In this document: positions 13,153-20,602 of the stretch, in pieces
Numbering within the stretch: the first letter of the stretch is position 1
Layout: each line of letters begins with the position of its first letter
Assembly (NCBI GenBank): GCA_031549325.1
Contig: JAVBQA010000086.1
Location: 1 to 20,602 of the forward strand
Source of the DNA: JAJDGF01 sp031549325
Lineage (GTDB): Bacteria > Bacillota > Clostridia > Christensenellales > Aristaeellaceae
Direction of reading: 5' to 3'
DNA: 20,602 nt
Position numbers and translations under genes: made by a program
Notes under the pieces: model-generated
The model's input: only the letters and a program-made list of their open reading frames with translations
Databases searched by the model: none
Told to the model about the DNA's origin: nothing

Positions 13153-14997
13153 TTACGCCTCGATACAGATTGCGCTGAGCGCAGGCACGGTATGCATCAC
13201 CCCATCAAACACAAACCCGGCTTTCTTGCCGCCCCGGTTGACGGCGCACAGCGCGCGGGCATTTGCCGCCGGTTCCCCCAGCGCGTCTTTTCCGCCTGCG
13301 ATCTGCCGCACCACCAGCAACAAGTCATCCGTGGGCGCCGACAGCGAAAGCTCCCCCCGCGTCCAGACCGGGCTGCCCCCCCGCGTCCGGGTGATTTTGC
13401 GCACCGCACTGAGCAGCGCCTCGTCCTCACGCCCCCAGGGATAGGCGCCCCGGCAGAACGGATCGGCCATGCCGGTGGCGCCCGCCTCGTCGGCATAGTA
13501 GAGGCTGGGCATGCCGGGCAGCGCGCAGACCAGCTGCCACGCCATCAAAAACCGCTTCCTGCCCCGCTTGTAGTCGGCCGGGGCCAGCTTTTTGGCGCTG
13601 CGCCGGCCGCGCGGCGGCTCCATCTCGAAAGCGCCCGACAGAACGCTGATCGCCCGCGCCTTGTCGTGGCTGCCGAGCAGGTTCATCAGCGAATAGAAGA
13701 AAGTCGGCGGGTAGTTCTCCTTCATGAACGACAACCGGCGCGCGAGTTGCCCCGCCGTGGCGCGGCCCAGCAGAAAGTCGAAGATCATTTCGCGCAGCGG
13801 GTAGTTCATCACGCTGTCCAGCGTGTCGCCCAGGCAGTAGCAGCGCAGCTCGTCATAGGCCAGCTTGCAGGACGCATCCTCCCACACCTCGCCCAGCACC
13901 GCGCCGTCCCCGTCCTCTTGCTTGACCCGCCTGCGCAGCTCCCTCAGAAACGGCATGGGCAGCTCGTCGGCCACATCCAGCCGCCAACCGCTGGCGCCTT
14001 TCGCGATCCAGCGCGCGCTCACCGCGTCCTCGCCCTTGAACATGAAGTCCATGTAGCCGGCGGCGAGCTCCCTGACGCAGGGCAGCGTGTCGAACCCCCA
14101 CCAGCTCTCGTAGTCATGGGGCCAGCGCTTGAAGTCATACCACGAGTAGTACGGCGAGTCCTTCGACTGGAACGCGCCCACACTGTCGTAGTTGCCGTGC
14201 TTGTTGAAGTAGCGGCTGTCCGCGCCGGTGTGGGAAAACACGCCGTCCAGCACCACCCGCATGCCGAGCGCCCTGGCGGCACGGCAAAGCCGCTCAAAGT
14301 CGCGCTCGGTGCCGAAGCTCGGGTCGATGCGCTTGTAGTCCCCCACGTTGTACTTGTGATTGGAGCGCGACTGGAAGATCGGACTCAGGTACAGCACCGT
14401 CACGCCCAACTCGTGCAGATAAGGCAGCTTCTGCTGAACGCCCATCAGGTCGCCGCCGAAGAAGTCGTCGGCCATGTTGTCGGCGGTGACGGCGTCGATG
14501 GTCAGCTCGGGCGGCTCGTTCCAATCCAAATGCCAGTGGCCGTGCGCGGGCGCGGGGCGCTCCGAAACCGGGCGGGACGCGCAAAACCGGTCCACCATGA
14601 TGTGGTACATCACGGAATCGGCCAGCCAGCGGGGCGCTTTGTAGTCCGGGTCGTACACCGTCAGCTGATAGCCGGGCGGCTCGTGGCCGGACGACAGCCC
14701 TTCGCCGCCCATGTGGTCGGCCGCGTTGCCGTAGTAGCGGATCCGTCCGTCCTTCCCCTCCAGCACGAAGTGATACCACAGCAACCCGGGCAGCTTGGGC
14801 AACGGGAAATCCGCTGAATAGACATCCGGCGAACGGCGCGTCATGGCCAGCTTGATCTCCCGGTTGTCCCACCACAGCCGCAGCCAGATGGCGGAGACCT
14901 GCTCGTCACAGCGCAGTCGGAAGCGGATTTTCGTGCCGCAGGGCTGGGCCCCCTGGGGGTCGCGGTAAAACGCGTCGCGTGAGTCGTGAAGGATCAT
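13153..14997 (-). CDS. GH13 alpha-amylase/neopullulanase-like glycosidase, cytoplasmic
   Basis: 614 residues. An N-terminal beta domain (about 1-112, CBM34-like) precedes a GH13 (beta/alpha)8 barrel. The conserved regions are all present: DGVFSH (251-256), GWRLDVADE with nucleophile Asp341, GEVWED with acid/base Glu370, and NLLGSHD with His444 and Asp445. The MNYP after Glu370 and the N-domain resemble neopullulanase and cyclomaltodextrinase (GH13 subfamilies 20 and 39), which cleave alpha-1,4 bonds in maltodextrins, cyclodextrins or pullulan. There is no signal peptide, so it acts inside the cell. ATG 14997 has GGAG 8 bases upstream. It follows glgP by 57 bases with no terminator in between, so the two are probably cotranscribed. 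The exact substrate cannot be read from sequence. Confidence 0.9.
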   Translation of the reverse strand: MILHDSRDAFYRDPQGAQPCGTKIRFRLRCDEQVSAIWLRLWWDNREIKLAMTRRSPDVYSADFPLPKLPGLLWYHFVLEGKDGRIRYYGNAADHMGGEGLSSGHEPPGYQLTVYDPDYKAPRWLADSVMYHIMVDRFCASRPVSERPAPAHGHWHLDWNEPPELTIDAVTADNMADDFFGGDLMGVQQKLPYLHELGVTVLYLSPIFQSRSNHKYNVGDYKRIDPSFGTERDFERLCRAARALGMRVVLDGVFSHTGADSRYFNKHGNYDSVGAFQSKDSPYYSWYDFKRWPHDYESWWGFDTLPCVRELAAGYMDFMFKGEDAVSARWIAKGASGWRLDVADELPMPFLRELRRRVKQEDGDGAVLGEVWEDASCKLAYDELRCYCLGDTLDSVMNYPLREMIFDFLLGRATAGQLARRLSFMKENYPPTFFYSLMNLLGSHDKARAISVLSGAFEMEPPRGRRSAKKLAPADYKRGRKRFLMAWQLVCALPGMPSLYYADEAGATGMADPFCRGAYPWGREDEALLSAVRKITRTRGGSPVWTRGELSLSAPTDDLLLVVRQIAGGKDALGEPAANARALCAVNRGGKKAGFVFDGVMHTVPALSAICIEA

Positions 14998-15054
14998 CTC
15001 GTCAGCTCCAAAATCATGATGCCGAATGCAGGCGGCCTGCCGCGACCCATTGTC

Positions 15055-17502
15055 TTACAGATCCAGCGGCTTCATGTGCCAGATCAAGCTGTTGTATTCT
15101 GCGATCGTGCGGTCGCTGCTGAAATACCCGGAGCAGGCCACGTTCTTGATGGCCATGGTCTGCCACTTGGTCTGGTTCTGGTAATCCTTCAGCATGCGCA
15201 GCTGGGTCTTGTTGTATGCGGGCAGATCCTGCAGCACGAAGTACGGATCGGCCATGCCGCCGTTGTCCCCGAAAAGCAGCGCGTGGTACAGATCCTGAAA
15301 CAGCCGCGGGTTGTCCGGGCTGAGCGTGCCGTCGATCAGCTGCTCCATGGCGCGGCGGATGGGCGCGTGCGTTTCATAGACCTCGCTTGCGCGATAGGTG
15401 GCGTAGCCCGCCTCCACCTGCTCGGCCCGAAGGCCGAAGATGTAGATGTTCTCTTTGCCCACGTGCTCGAAAATCTCGACGTTCGCGCCGTCCATCGTGC
15501 CGATGGTGACCGCGCCGTTCATCATGAACTTCATGTTGCCGGTGCCGCTGGCCTCCTTGCCGGCGGTGGACAGCTGCTCGCTGATCTCGGTGGCGGGCAT
15601 CAGCACCTCGGCGGCCGAGGCGCAGTAGTTCTCCAGGAACACCACTTCGATGTACTTGCTGGCGCGGGGGTGCTTCCTGACCAGCTCGGCGATGGCGTTG
15701 ATCAGCCGGATGATCAGCTTGGCCCGGTAGAACCCGGGCGCGGCCTTGGCGCCGAAGATGTAGGTGCGCTTGGGCAGCGTCAGATTCGGCTCGTCGACAA
15801 ACCGGTTGTACAGCATCAGGATGGACAGCGCGTTCATCAGCTGGCGCTTGTACTCGTGGAGCCTTTTGGCCTGCACGTCAAAGATCGATTCCGGATCCAG
15901 CTTCGCGCCCTGGTGCATCTGCATGAACTCGGTCAGCCGCTGCTTGTTGCGGCGCTTGACTTGCGCGAACTGCTCCCGGAACGCGGCGTCGCCGGCAAAC
16001 GGCAGCAGATCCACCAGGCGCTCGGGCTGCCTGTGCCAGTCCTGGCCGATGGCGTCGTCGAGCAGCTCGGTCAGCTCCGGGTTGGCCTGCATCAGCCAGC
16101 GCCGGTGCGTGATGCCGTTGGTGATCCCCAGGAACCGGCCCGGGTCGATCATGCAGTAATCCCGGAAGGTTTGCCTGCGCAGGATGTCGGCGTGGATCTG
16201 GCTGACGCCGTTCACGCTGTGGCTCATGGCCACGCACAGGTTGGCCATGTGAATCTGGCCATAGCCCACGATGGCCATGCGCCCGATGCGCTCCCACTGG
16301 CCGGCGTAGACCTGCCACAGCCGCTCGCACAGGCGCCTGTTCATCTCCTGCAGGATCATGTAGATGCGGGGCAGCAGCCGCTGCACGATGTCCTCCGGCC
16401 AGCGCTCCAGCGCCTCCTGAAGCACGGTGTGGTTGGTGTACGCAAAGCTCCTGCGCGCGATGTCCTCGGCCGTGTCCCAGTTCAGCCCGTGCTCATCCAT
16501 CAGGATGCGCATGAGTTCGGGGATCGCCATGCCCGGGTGGGTGTCGTTGACGTGCAGCGCCACCTTCTCGGGGAACTGCTGCCAGTCGCCGCCGTGCACG
16601 GCCAAAAAGTCCTTCACCACGTGCTGCACGGTGGCCGACGAGAAGAAATACTGCTGCTTCAGGCGCAGCTCCTTGCCTTCGATGTGGTTGTCCTCGGGAT
16701 ACAGCACCTTTGAGATGACCTCGGCCAGCTCCTTCTCCTCCATGGCCTGCACGTACTGGCCCCGGTTGAACGTGGCCATGTCAAACTTCTTGGGGGAGCG
16801 CGCCGACCAGGTGCGCAGCAGGTTCACCATGCTGCTGTCGTAGCCGAGCACCGGCATGTCGTAGGGCATGGCCAGCACGGTGTTGTAGTCCACATGGCGG
16901 AATTTGGTCTGGCCATCCTCCTCGTATTTTTCGATGCGGCCGCCGAAGTGCACCTCCACGGTGTCGTCCGGCTGGGGGATCTCCCACAGGTTGCCGTTGT
17001 CCAGCCAGCTGTCGGGCAGCTCCACCTGATAGCCATCCACGATCTTCTGGCGGAACAGGCCGTATTCGTAGCGAATGGTGCAGCCCATGGCGGGCAGCTT
17101 CAGCGCGGCCAGCGAGTCCAGGAAGCAGGCGGCCAAGCGGCCCAGGCCGCCGTTGCCGAGCCCCGGCTCAGGCTCCTGCTCAAAGATCAGGCTCTTGTCG
17201 AGCCCCAGCTCCTTGAAAGCCTCGATGTAGGCCTCCTCGTTGACCAGCGTTATCATGTTGTTGTACAGCGCGCGGCCGGTCAGAAACTCGGCCGATAAGT
17301 AATACAGCTTTTTGGCCTTCTCTTGCCTGCGCACCCCGCGGCTGGCGGTTCTGCGCTCCATGATCTCGTCGCGCACCACCGAAGCCACCGCCTGATACAG
17401 CTGGCCGGGCGTGGCGTCCTTGATCTCGCAGCCAAAATGGCGCTCGAGCTTGCCCTTGATCGCCTCCTGGATCTGCGTTTTGTTTAGCTGGTTATACTGC
17501 AT
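15055..17502 (-). CDS. glgP: Glycogen/maltodextrin phosphorylase
   Basis: 815 residues, the normal length for GT35 phosphorylases. The N-terminal part has EPGLGNGGLGRLAACFLDS, the family's substrate and regulatory region. The C-terminal part has EASGTGNMKFMMNGA, in which Lys658 carries pyridoxal phosphate. The enzyme releases glucose-1-phosphate from the non-reducing ends of alpha-1,4-glucans in the cytoplasm. I prefer ATG 17502 because GAGG then lies 7 bases upstream; ATG 17508 would have only one base of spacing. The downstream GH13 enzyme could open branched or cyclic chains that the phosphorylase cannot reach. Glycogen and maltodextrin specificity cannot be separated by eye. Confidence 0.96.
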   Translation of the reverse strand: MQYNQLNKTQIQEAIKGKLERHFGCEIKDATPGQLYQAVASVVRDEIMERRTASRGVRRQEKAKKLYYLSAEFLTGRALYNNMITLVNEEAYIEAFKELGLDKSLIFEQEPEPGLGNGGLGRLAACFLDSLAALKLPAMGCTIRYEYGLFRQKIVDGYQVELPDSWLDNGNLWEIPQPDDTVEVHFGGRIEKYEEDGQTKFRHVDYNTVLAMPYDMPVLGYDSSMVNLLRTWSARSPKKFDMATFNRGQYVQAMEEKELAEVISKVLYPEDNHIEGKELRLKQQYFFSSATVQHVVKDFLAVHGGDWQQFPEKVALHVNDTHPGMAIPELMRILMDEHGLNWDTAEDIARRSFAYTNHTVLQEALERWPEDIVQRLLPRIYMILQEMNRRLCERLWQVYAGQWERIGRMAIVGYGQIHMANLCVAMSHSVNGVSQIHADILRRQTFRDYCMIDPGRFLGITNGITHRRWLMQANPELTELLDDAIGQDWHRQPERLVDLLPFAGDAAFREQFAQVKRRNKQRLTEFMQMHQGAKLDPESIFDVQAKRLHEYKRQLMNALSILMLYNRFVDEPNLTLPKRTYIFGAKAAPGFYRAKLIIRLINAIAELVRKHPRASKYIEVVFLENYCASAAEVLMPATEISEQLSTAGKEASGTGNMKFMMNGAVTIGTMDGANVEIFEHVGKENIYIFGLRAEQVEAGYATYRASEVYETHAPIRRAMEQLIDGTLSPDNPRLFQDLYHALLFGDNGGMADPYFVLQDLPAYNKTQLRMLKDYQNQTKWQTMAIKNVACSGYFSSDRTIAEYNSLIWHMKPLDL

Positions 17503-17532
17503 GATCATGCCTCACTTTCGTTGTACGCTAAC

Positions 17533-17562
17533 AGTCTAGCATATTCCCAGCCTATGCATCAA
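17533..17562 (-). promoter_or_regulatory. glgP promoter, extended -10 type
   Basis: On the minus strand TTGATG (17557-17562) and TAGACT (17533-17538) are 18 bases apart, and TGC directly before the -10 gives the TGn extension. The boxes are moderate matches. The leader to ATG 17502 is about 25 bases. Confidence 0.6.
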
Positions 17563-17649
17563 GTGAAGTTGCTTTACGATTCTGACCGGATTTCCTGCAA
17601 TTTCAACACGGTTTTGTAAAGGTTTTGGGAATGCTCCAAAAAGAAACAC

Positions 17650-17670
17650 CGGGCGGCTCGCCGCCGCCCG
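17650..17670 (-). terminator. valS terminator
   Basis: CGGGCGGC/GCCGCCCG is a perfect 8-bp GC stem (17650-17657 with 17663-17670) around a 5-base loop, 13 bases after the valS stop. On the minus strand it is followed by GTGTTTCTTTTT. It separates valS from glgP. Confidence 0.8.
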
Positions 17671-17682
17671 ATGCATAAAAAT

Positions 17683-20340
17683 TCATGATTTCAGCGCTTC
17701 CAGCTCCTGAATGCGCGCGCCCAGCGAGGCGAGCATCTGCTCGTTGGCCCGCAGCTTTTCCTTCTCCTGCTCCACCAGCTGGGCTGGGGCCTTCGCCAGG
17801 AACCCCTCGTTCTTCAGCATGCCCTGCGCGCGGCCGATGTCCCGCTTCAGGCCCTCCAGATCCTTGGTGAGACGCGCGATCTCCTTGTCCACATCCACCA
17901 GCTCGCCGAGCGGAATGAAGATGTCCGCCGCCGCGGTCACGGCCGAGGCCGACTTGTCGGGGTTGCCCGCGCCCTCCGAAAGCAGCTCCAGCGCGGAGGC
18001 CCCCGCCAGCCGCATGAAGTAGGCCTCAGCGCCCCCAAGCGCCGCCGTAAAGCCGCCGTGGGGCCGCAGGATCAGCGTGGCGCGCTTGCCGGGAGACACG
18101 TTCATCTCGGCTCTGAGGTTTCTTACGGCGCGGATGATGTCCATCACGCCCTCCATGGTCTCGGCGTCCTTTGGGAAATCCAGCGCCGCGTGCGCGGCGG
18201 GCCAGCGATCGACCATGATCGACGGGCCGTGCCCGGGCAGGTAGCGGTACACCTCGTCCGTCAGGAACGGCATGTAGGGGTGCAGCAGCTTCAGGATGCC
18301 CAGCAGCACGTGGTGCAGCACCGCGCGCGCTGCGTCCTTCGCCGGACCGTCGTCGCCGTTGAGGCGGGGCTTGCTCAGCTCGATGTACCAGTCGCAGAAC
18401 TCGCTCCAGGCGAACTCGTAGATCTTGCTGGCCGCGAGGCCCAGATCCAGCGCGTCCAGGTTGGCCGTCACCTCGCGCACCGTATCCTGGAACCGGGTCA
18501 GGATCCAGCGGTCGCCCGCGTCGAACGAGTCCGCCGGAATGGACAGGATGTCCCGGGGTTGCTTGCCCTGAAGGTTCATCAGCACAAACCGGGAGGCGTT
18601 CCAGATCTTGTTGGCGAAGTTTCGGAAACTCTCGATCTTGTCCTCGGACAGGCGCACGTCGCTGCCGGGCGACACGCCCATGGCCAGGCTGAAGCGCAGC
18701 GCGTCGCAGCCGTACTTGTCGATCATGTCCAGCGGGTCGATGCCGTTGCCCAGCGACTTGCTCATCTTGCGGCCCTGCTCGTCGCGCACCAGCCCGTGCA
18801 GCAGCACCGTGTCAAACGGCAGCCTGCCCATCTGCTCCAGCCCGGAGAAGATCATGCGCGCGTCCCAGAAGAAGATGATGTCGTAGCCCGAGCTCATCAC
18901 GGAAGTCGGGTAGAAGTACTTCAGATCCTCGGTCTGATCCGGCCAGCCGAGGGTCGAGAACGGCCACAGCGCCGAGGAAAACCAGGTGTCCAGCACATCC
19001 TCATCCTGCCGGATCGCGCCGCCGCACTTGGGGCATTGGCCCGGGTTCTCCCGCGCCACGGTGGTCTCAGCGCAGCTGTCGCAATAATAGGCGGGGATCC
19101 GGTGCCCCCACCAGAGCTGGCGGCTGATGCACCAGTCGCGGATGTTTTCCATCCAGTTGTAGTAGGTCTTGGTGAAGCGCTCGGGCACGAACTTCAGTTC
19201 GCCGCGCTTGGCCGCTTCCACGGCCGGCTCGGCCAGCGGCTTCATCCTCACGAACCACTGGGTGGACACCAGCGGCTCCACGGTGTCGTGGCAGCGGTAG
19301 CACGTGCCCACGTTGTGGGTCAGCGGCTCAATCTTCACCAGCAGCCCGAGCTCCTTCAGTTCCTCCACGATGGCCTTGCGGCACGCCATGCGCGTCATCC
19401 CGGCGTACTTGCCCGCGGCCTCGTTCATGGTGCCGTCGTCGTTCAGCACGCGCAGCAAGGGCAGGCCCGTGCGCTGCGCCACCTCAAAGTCATTCGGGTC
19501 GTGGGCGGGCGTCATCTTGACCGCGCCGGTGCCGAACTCCAGATCCACGTATTCGTCGGCCACCACCGGGATCTGCCGGTTCATGATGGGCAGCGTGACG
19601 CTCTTGCCCACCAGGCCCGCGTAGCGCGGGTCGCCGGGGTTTACGGCCACGCCGGTGTCGCCCAGCATCGTCTCCGGGCGGGTGGTGGCCACGATCACGT
19701 CCTGCCCATCCGGGCCGGGATAGCGGATGTGCCAGAGGGACGTGTTCTGCTCCTCGTACTCCACCTCGGCGTCGCTCAGCGCGGTTTTGCACACCGGGCA
19801 CCAGTTGATGATGCGGTCGCCCCGGTAGATCAGGCCCTTCTCGTAGAGGCGCACAAACACCTCGATCACGGCCTTGTTCAGCCCGGCGTCCATGGTGAAG
19901 CGCTCGCGGGTCCAGTCGCAGCTGGTGCCGAGCCTGCGCAGCTGGCGCGTGATGCGCCCGCCGTACTCTTCCTTCCATTCCCAGGCCTTCTCCAAGAATT
20001 TCTCGCGGCCCAGATCCTGCTTGGTCAGCCCTTCGGCCTTCAGCGCGTCCACGATCTTGACCTCGGTGGCGATGGATGCGTGGTCGGTGCCGGGCAGCCA
20101 CAGCGTGGGCTCGCCCAGCATGCGGTGGTAGCGCACCAGCACGTCCTGGGGCAGCTCGTCCAGCGCGTGGCCCATGTGCAGCTGCCCGGTGATGTTGGGG
20201 GGCGGCATCATGACCACGAACGGCTTCTTGCTCTTGTCGATTGTGGGCGTGAAATAGCCCTTGCTCTCCCATTCTTCGTACAGCCGCGTTTCCACCTGCT
20301 GCGGAGAAAACACTTTTTCCATTTCGAATTGCTGTTCCAT
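17683..20340 (-). CDS. valS: Valyl-tRNA synthetase
   Basis: 885 residues, class Ia synthetase that charges tRNA-Val and removes mischarged threonine. PPPNITGQLHMGHALD (46-61) holds the HIGH motif as HMGH (55-58), and the KMSKS loop is at 525-529. The editing domain lies about 200-345, with TTRPET (219-224) and AHDPNDFEV. Cysteine pairs at WCPVC, CYRC, CDSC and CPKC suggest zinc sites. The anticodon-binding domain follows, and a C-terminal coiled coil (about 818-885, Lys/Glu-rich heptads) is the usual ValS tail that grips the tRNA. AGGAGG lies 6 bases before ATG 20340; the frame is open another 72 codons, but those cover the T-box leader. Expression is controlled by that riboswitch. Confidence 0.98.
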   Translation of the reverse strand: MEQQFEMEKVFSPQQVETRLYEEWESKGYFTPTIDKSKKPFVVMMPPPNITGQLHMGHALDELPQDVLVRYHRMLGEPTLWLPGTDHASIATEVKIVDALKAEGLTKQDLGREKFLEKAWEWKEEYGGRITRQLRRLGTSCDWTRERFTMDAGLNKAVIEVFVRLYEKGLIYRGDRIINWCPVCKTALSDAEVEYEEQNTSLWHIRYPGPDGQDVIVATTRPETMLGDTGVAVNPGDPRYAGLVGKSVTLPIMNRQIPVVADEYVDLEFGTGAVKMTPAHDPNDFEVAQRTGLPLLRVLNDDGTMNEAAGKYAGMTRMACRKAIVEELKELGLLVKIEPLTHNVGTCYRCHDTVEPLVSTQWFVRMKPLAEPAVEAAKRGELKFVPERFTKTYYNWMENIRDWCISRQLWWGHRIPAYYCDSCAETTVARENPGQCPKCGGAIRQDEDVLDTWFSSALWPFSTLGWPDQTEDLKYFYPTSVMSSGYDIIFFWDARMIFSGLEQMGRLPFDTVLLHGLVRDEQGRKMSKSLGNGIDPLDMIDKYGCDALRFSLAMGVSPGSDVRLSEDKIESFRNFANKIWNASRFVLMNLQGKQPRDILSIPADSFDAGDRWILTRFQDTVREVTANLDALDLGLAASKIYEFAWSEFCDWYIELSKPRLNGDDGPAKDAARAVLHHVLLGILKLLHPYMPFLTDEVYRYLPGHGPSIMVDRWPAAHAALDFPKDAETMEGVMDIIRAVRNLRAEMNVSPGKRATLILRPHGGFTAALGGAEAYFMRLAGASALELLSEGAGNPDKSASAVTAAADIFIPLGELVDVDKEIARLTKDLEGLKRDIGRAQGMLKNEGFLAKAPAQLVEQEKEKLRANEQMLASLGARIQELEALKS

Positions 20341-20397
20341 GATGATCCTCCTCGTCGATCTTGCTGCGGCCAACCCCCACAGACCCTCACACACATC

Positions 20398-20429
20398 AAA
20401 AAGCGATCCATCCCAAAGGACGAATCGCT
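20398..20429 (-). terminator. T-box regulated terminator before valS
   Basis: AGCGATTCGTCC pairs with GGATGGATCGCT (20418-20429 with 20402-20413) over 12 bp including two G-U pairs, with a 4-base TTTG loop, then TTTTT on the minus strand. The CCTTT of its first arm and loop is also what the T-box sequence needs for the antiterminator, so the two folds exclude each other. Confidence 0.92.
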
Positions 20430-20602
20430 CCGCGGTACCACCTTCATTTGCGGCTGGGGAAACCCCGCGCCGCCTTGAAGCGCTGTAAAGGGCGCGCCCT
20501 TGCCGGGTTACGAAAGCCTTCGCCCGGCAGCCTCCCAAGCGACCTTCGGCGCGCATCCGCCCGGGCAGACTTTCAGCCAGTGGTCTGCTCTCTCTGCTGG
20601 CG
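20398..20602 (-). ncRNA. Valine T-box riboswitch leader of valS, 5' end outside window
   Basis: The minus strand carries the canonical T-box AAGGTGGTACCGCGG (20430-20444), just before a terminator hairpin. Upstream, GCAGAC/GTCTGC (20565-20570 with 20583-20588) encloses GGCTGAAAG, the distal part of Stem I. On the return side, GTC at 20541-20543 is the likely specifier codon, valine GUC, read by tRNA-Val with anticodon GAC. Further hairpins at 20501-20529 and 20450-20473 fit Stems II and III. The base of Stem I and the promoter lie beyond 20602. Uncharged tRNA-Val would stabilise the antiterminator (AAGG with CCTT) and turn valS on. Confidence 0.93.

Noticed and set aside
14986..16713. 575-codon open frame antisense to glgP
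   Set aside because: Opposite-strand shadow of a well-supported phosphorylase; no start signal.
18058..20478. 806-codon open frame antisense to valS
   Set aside because: A shadow of GC-rich codons; the translation is rich in His, Gln, Val and Arg without domain motifs, and it runs into the T-box.
20341..20556. 72-residue N-terminal extension of ValS
   Set aside because: It is the T-box leader read as protein; a strong ribosome site precedes ATG 20340 and the family begins there.

Overview
The window is a chromosomal housekeeping stretch from a high-GC (estimated low-to-mid 60s %) member of the Bacillota, most likely Clostridia. Three things point there: a valine T-box riboswitch in front of valS, the gene order rho-rpmE-DUF1385-prmC-prfA-sua5-low-molecular-weight phosphatase, and the gene order prmA-rsmE-mtaB-HIT-rpsU. 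Genes begin at purine-rich Shine-Dalgarno sites, several with GTG or TTG starts. No tRNA, rRNA, insertion sequence, phage gene or CRISPR array was found. All genes but one lie on the minus strand.

Right to left, in transcription order. (1) 20602-17683: valS behind a T-box leader that runs off the window, ending at a strong terminator. (2) 17502-13153: glgP and a cytoplasmic GH13 amylase/neopullulanase, a small alpha-glucan breakdown unit with its own promoter. (3) 12405-13094, plus strand: one conserved protein of unknown function, divergent from prmA and convergent with the amylase, with a UUCG-loop terminator. (4) 12200-8902: prmA, rsmE, mtaB and a HIT-family hydrolase, tightly packed behind a good sigma-A promoter that overlaps an inverted repeat. 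(5) 8743-8570: rpsU with its own promoter and terminator. (6) 8367-7348: a Trm11-like SAM methyltransferase. (7) 7208-5247: rho, with an unusually long disordered insertion, then an intrinsic terminator. (8) 5029-4832: rpmE with a near-consensus promoter next to a 17-bp palindrome. (9) 4708-1: DUF1385 membrane protein, prmC, prfA, sua5/tsaC, a YwlE-like arginine phosphatase and a truncated TSCPD protein, overlapping or separated by a few bases, so probably one operon.

The common theme is translation and its modification. ValS charges tRNA; RpsU and RpmE are ribosomal proteins; PrmA and RsmE methylate L11 and 16S rRNA; Sua5 starts t6A37 synthesis and MtaB turns t6A into ms2t6A; PrmC methylates the GGQ glutamine of the release factor PrfA beside it; Rho ends transcription. 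I saw no clearly new multi-gene system. The points most worth a second look are the long Rho insertion, the unknown plus-strand protein, the Trm11-like enzyme, and the palindromes beside the rpmE and prmA promoters.
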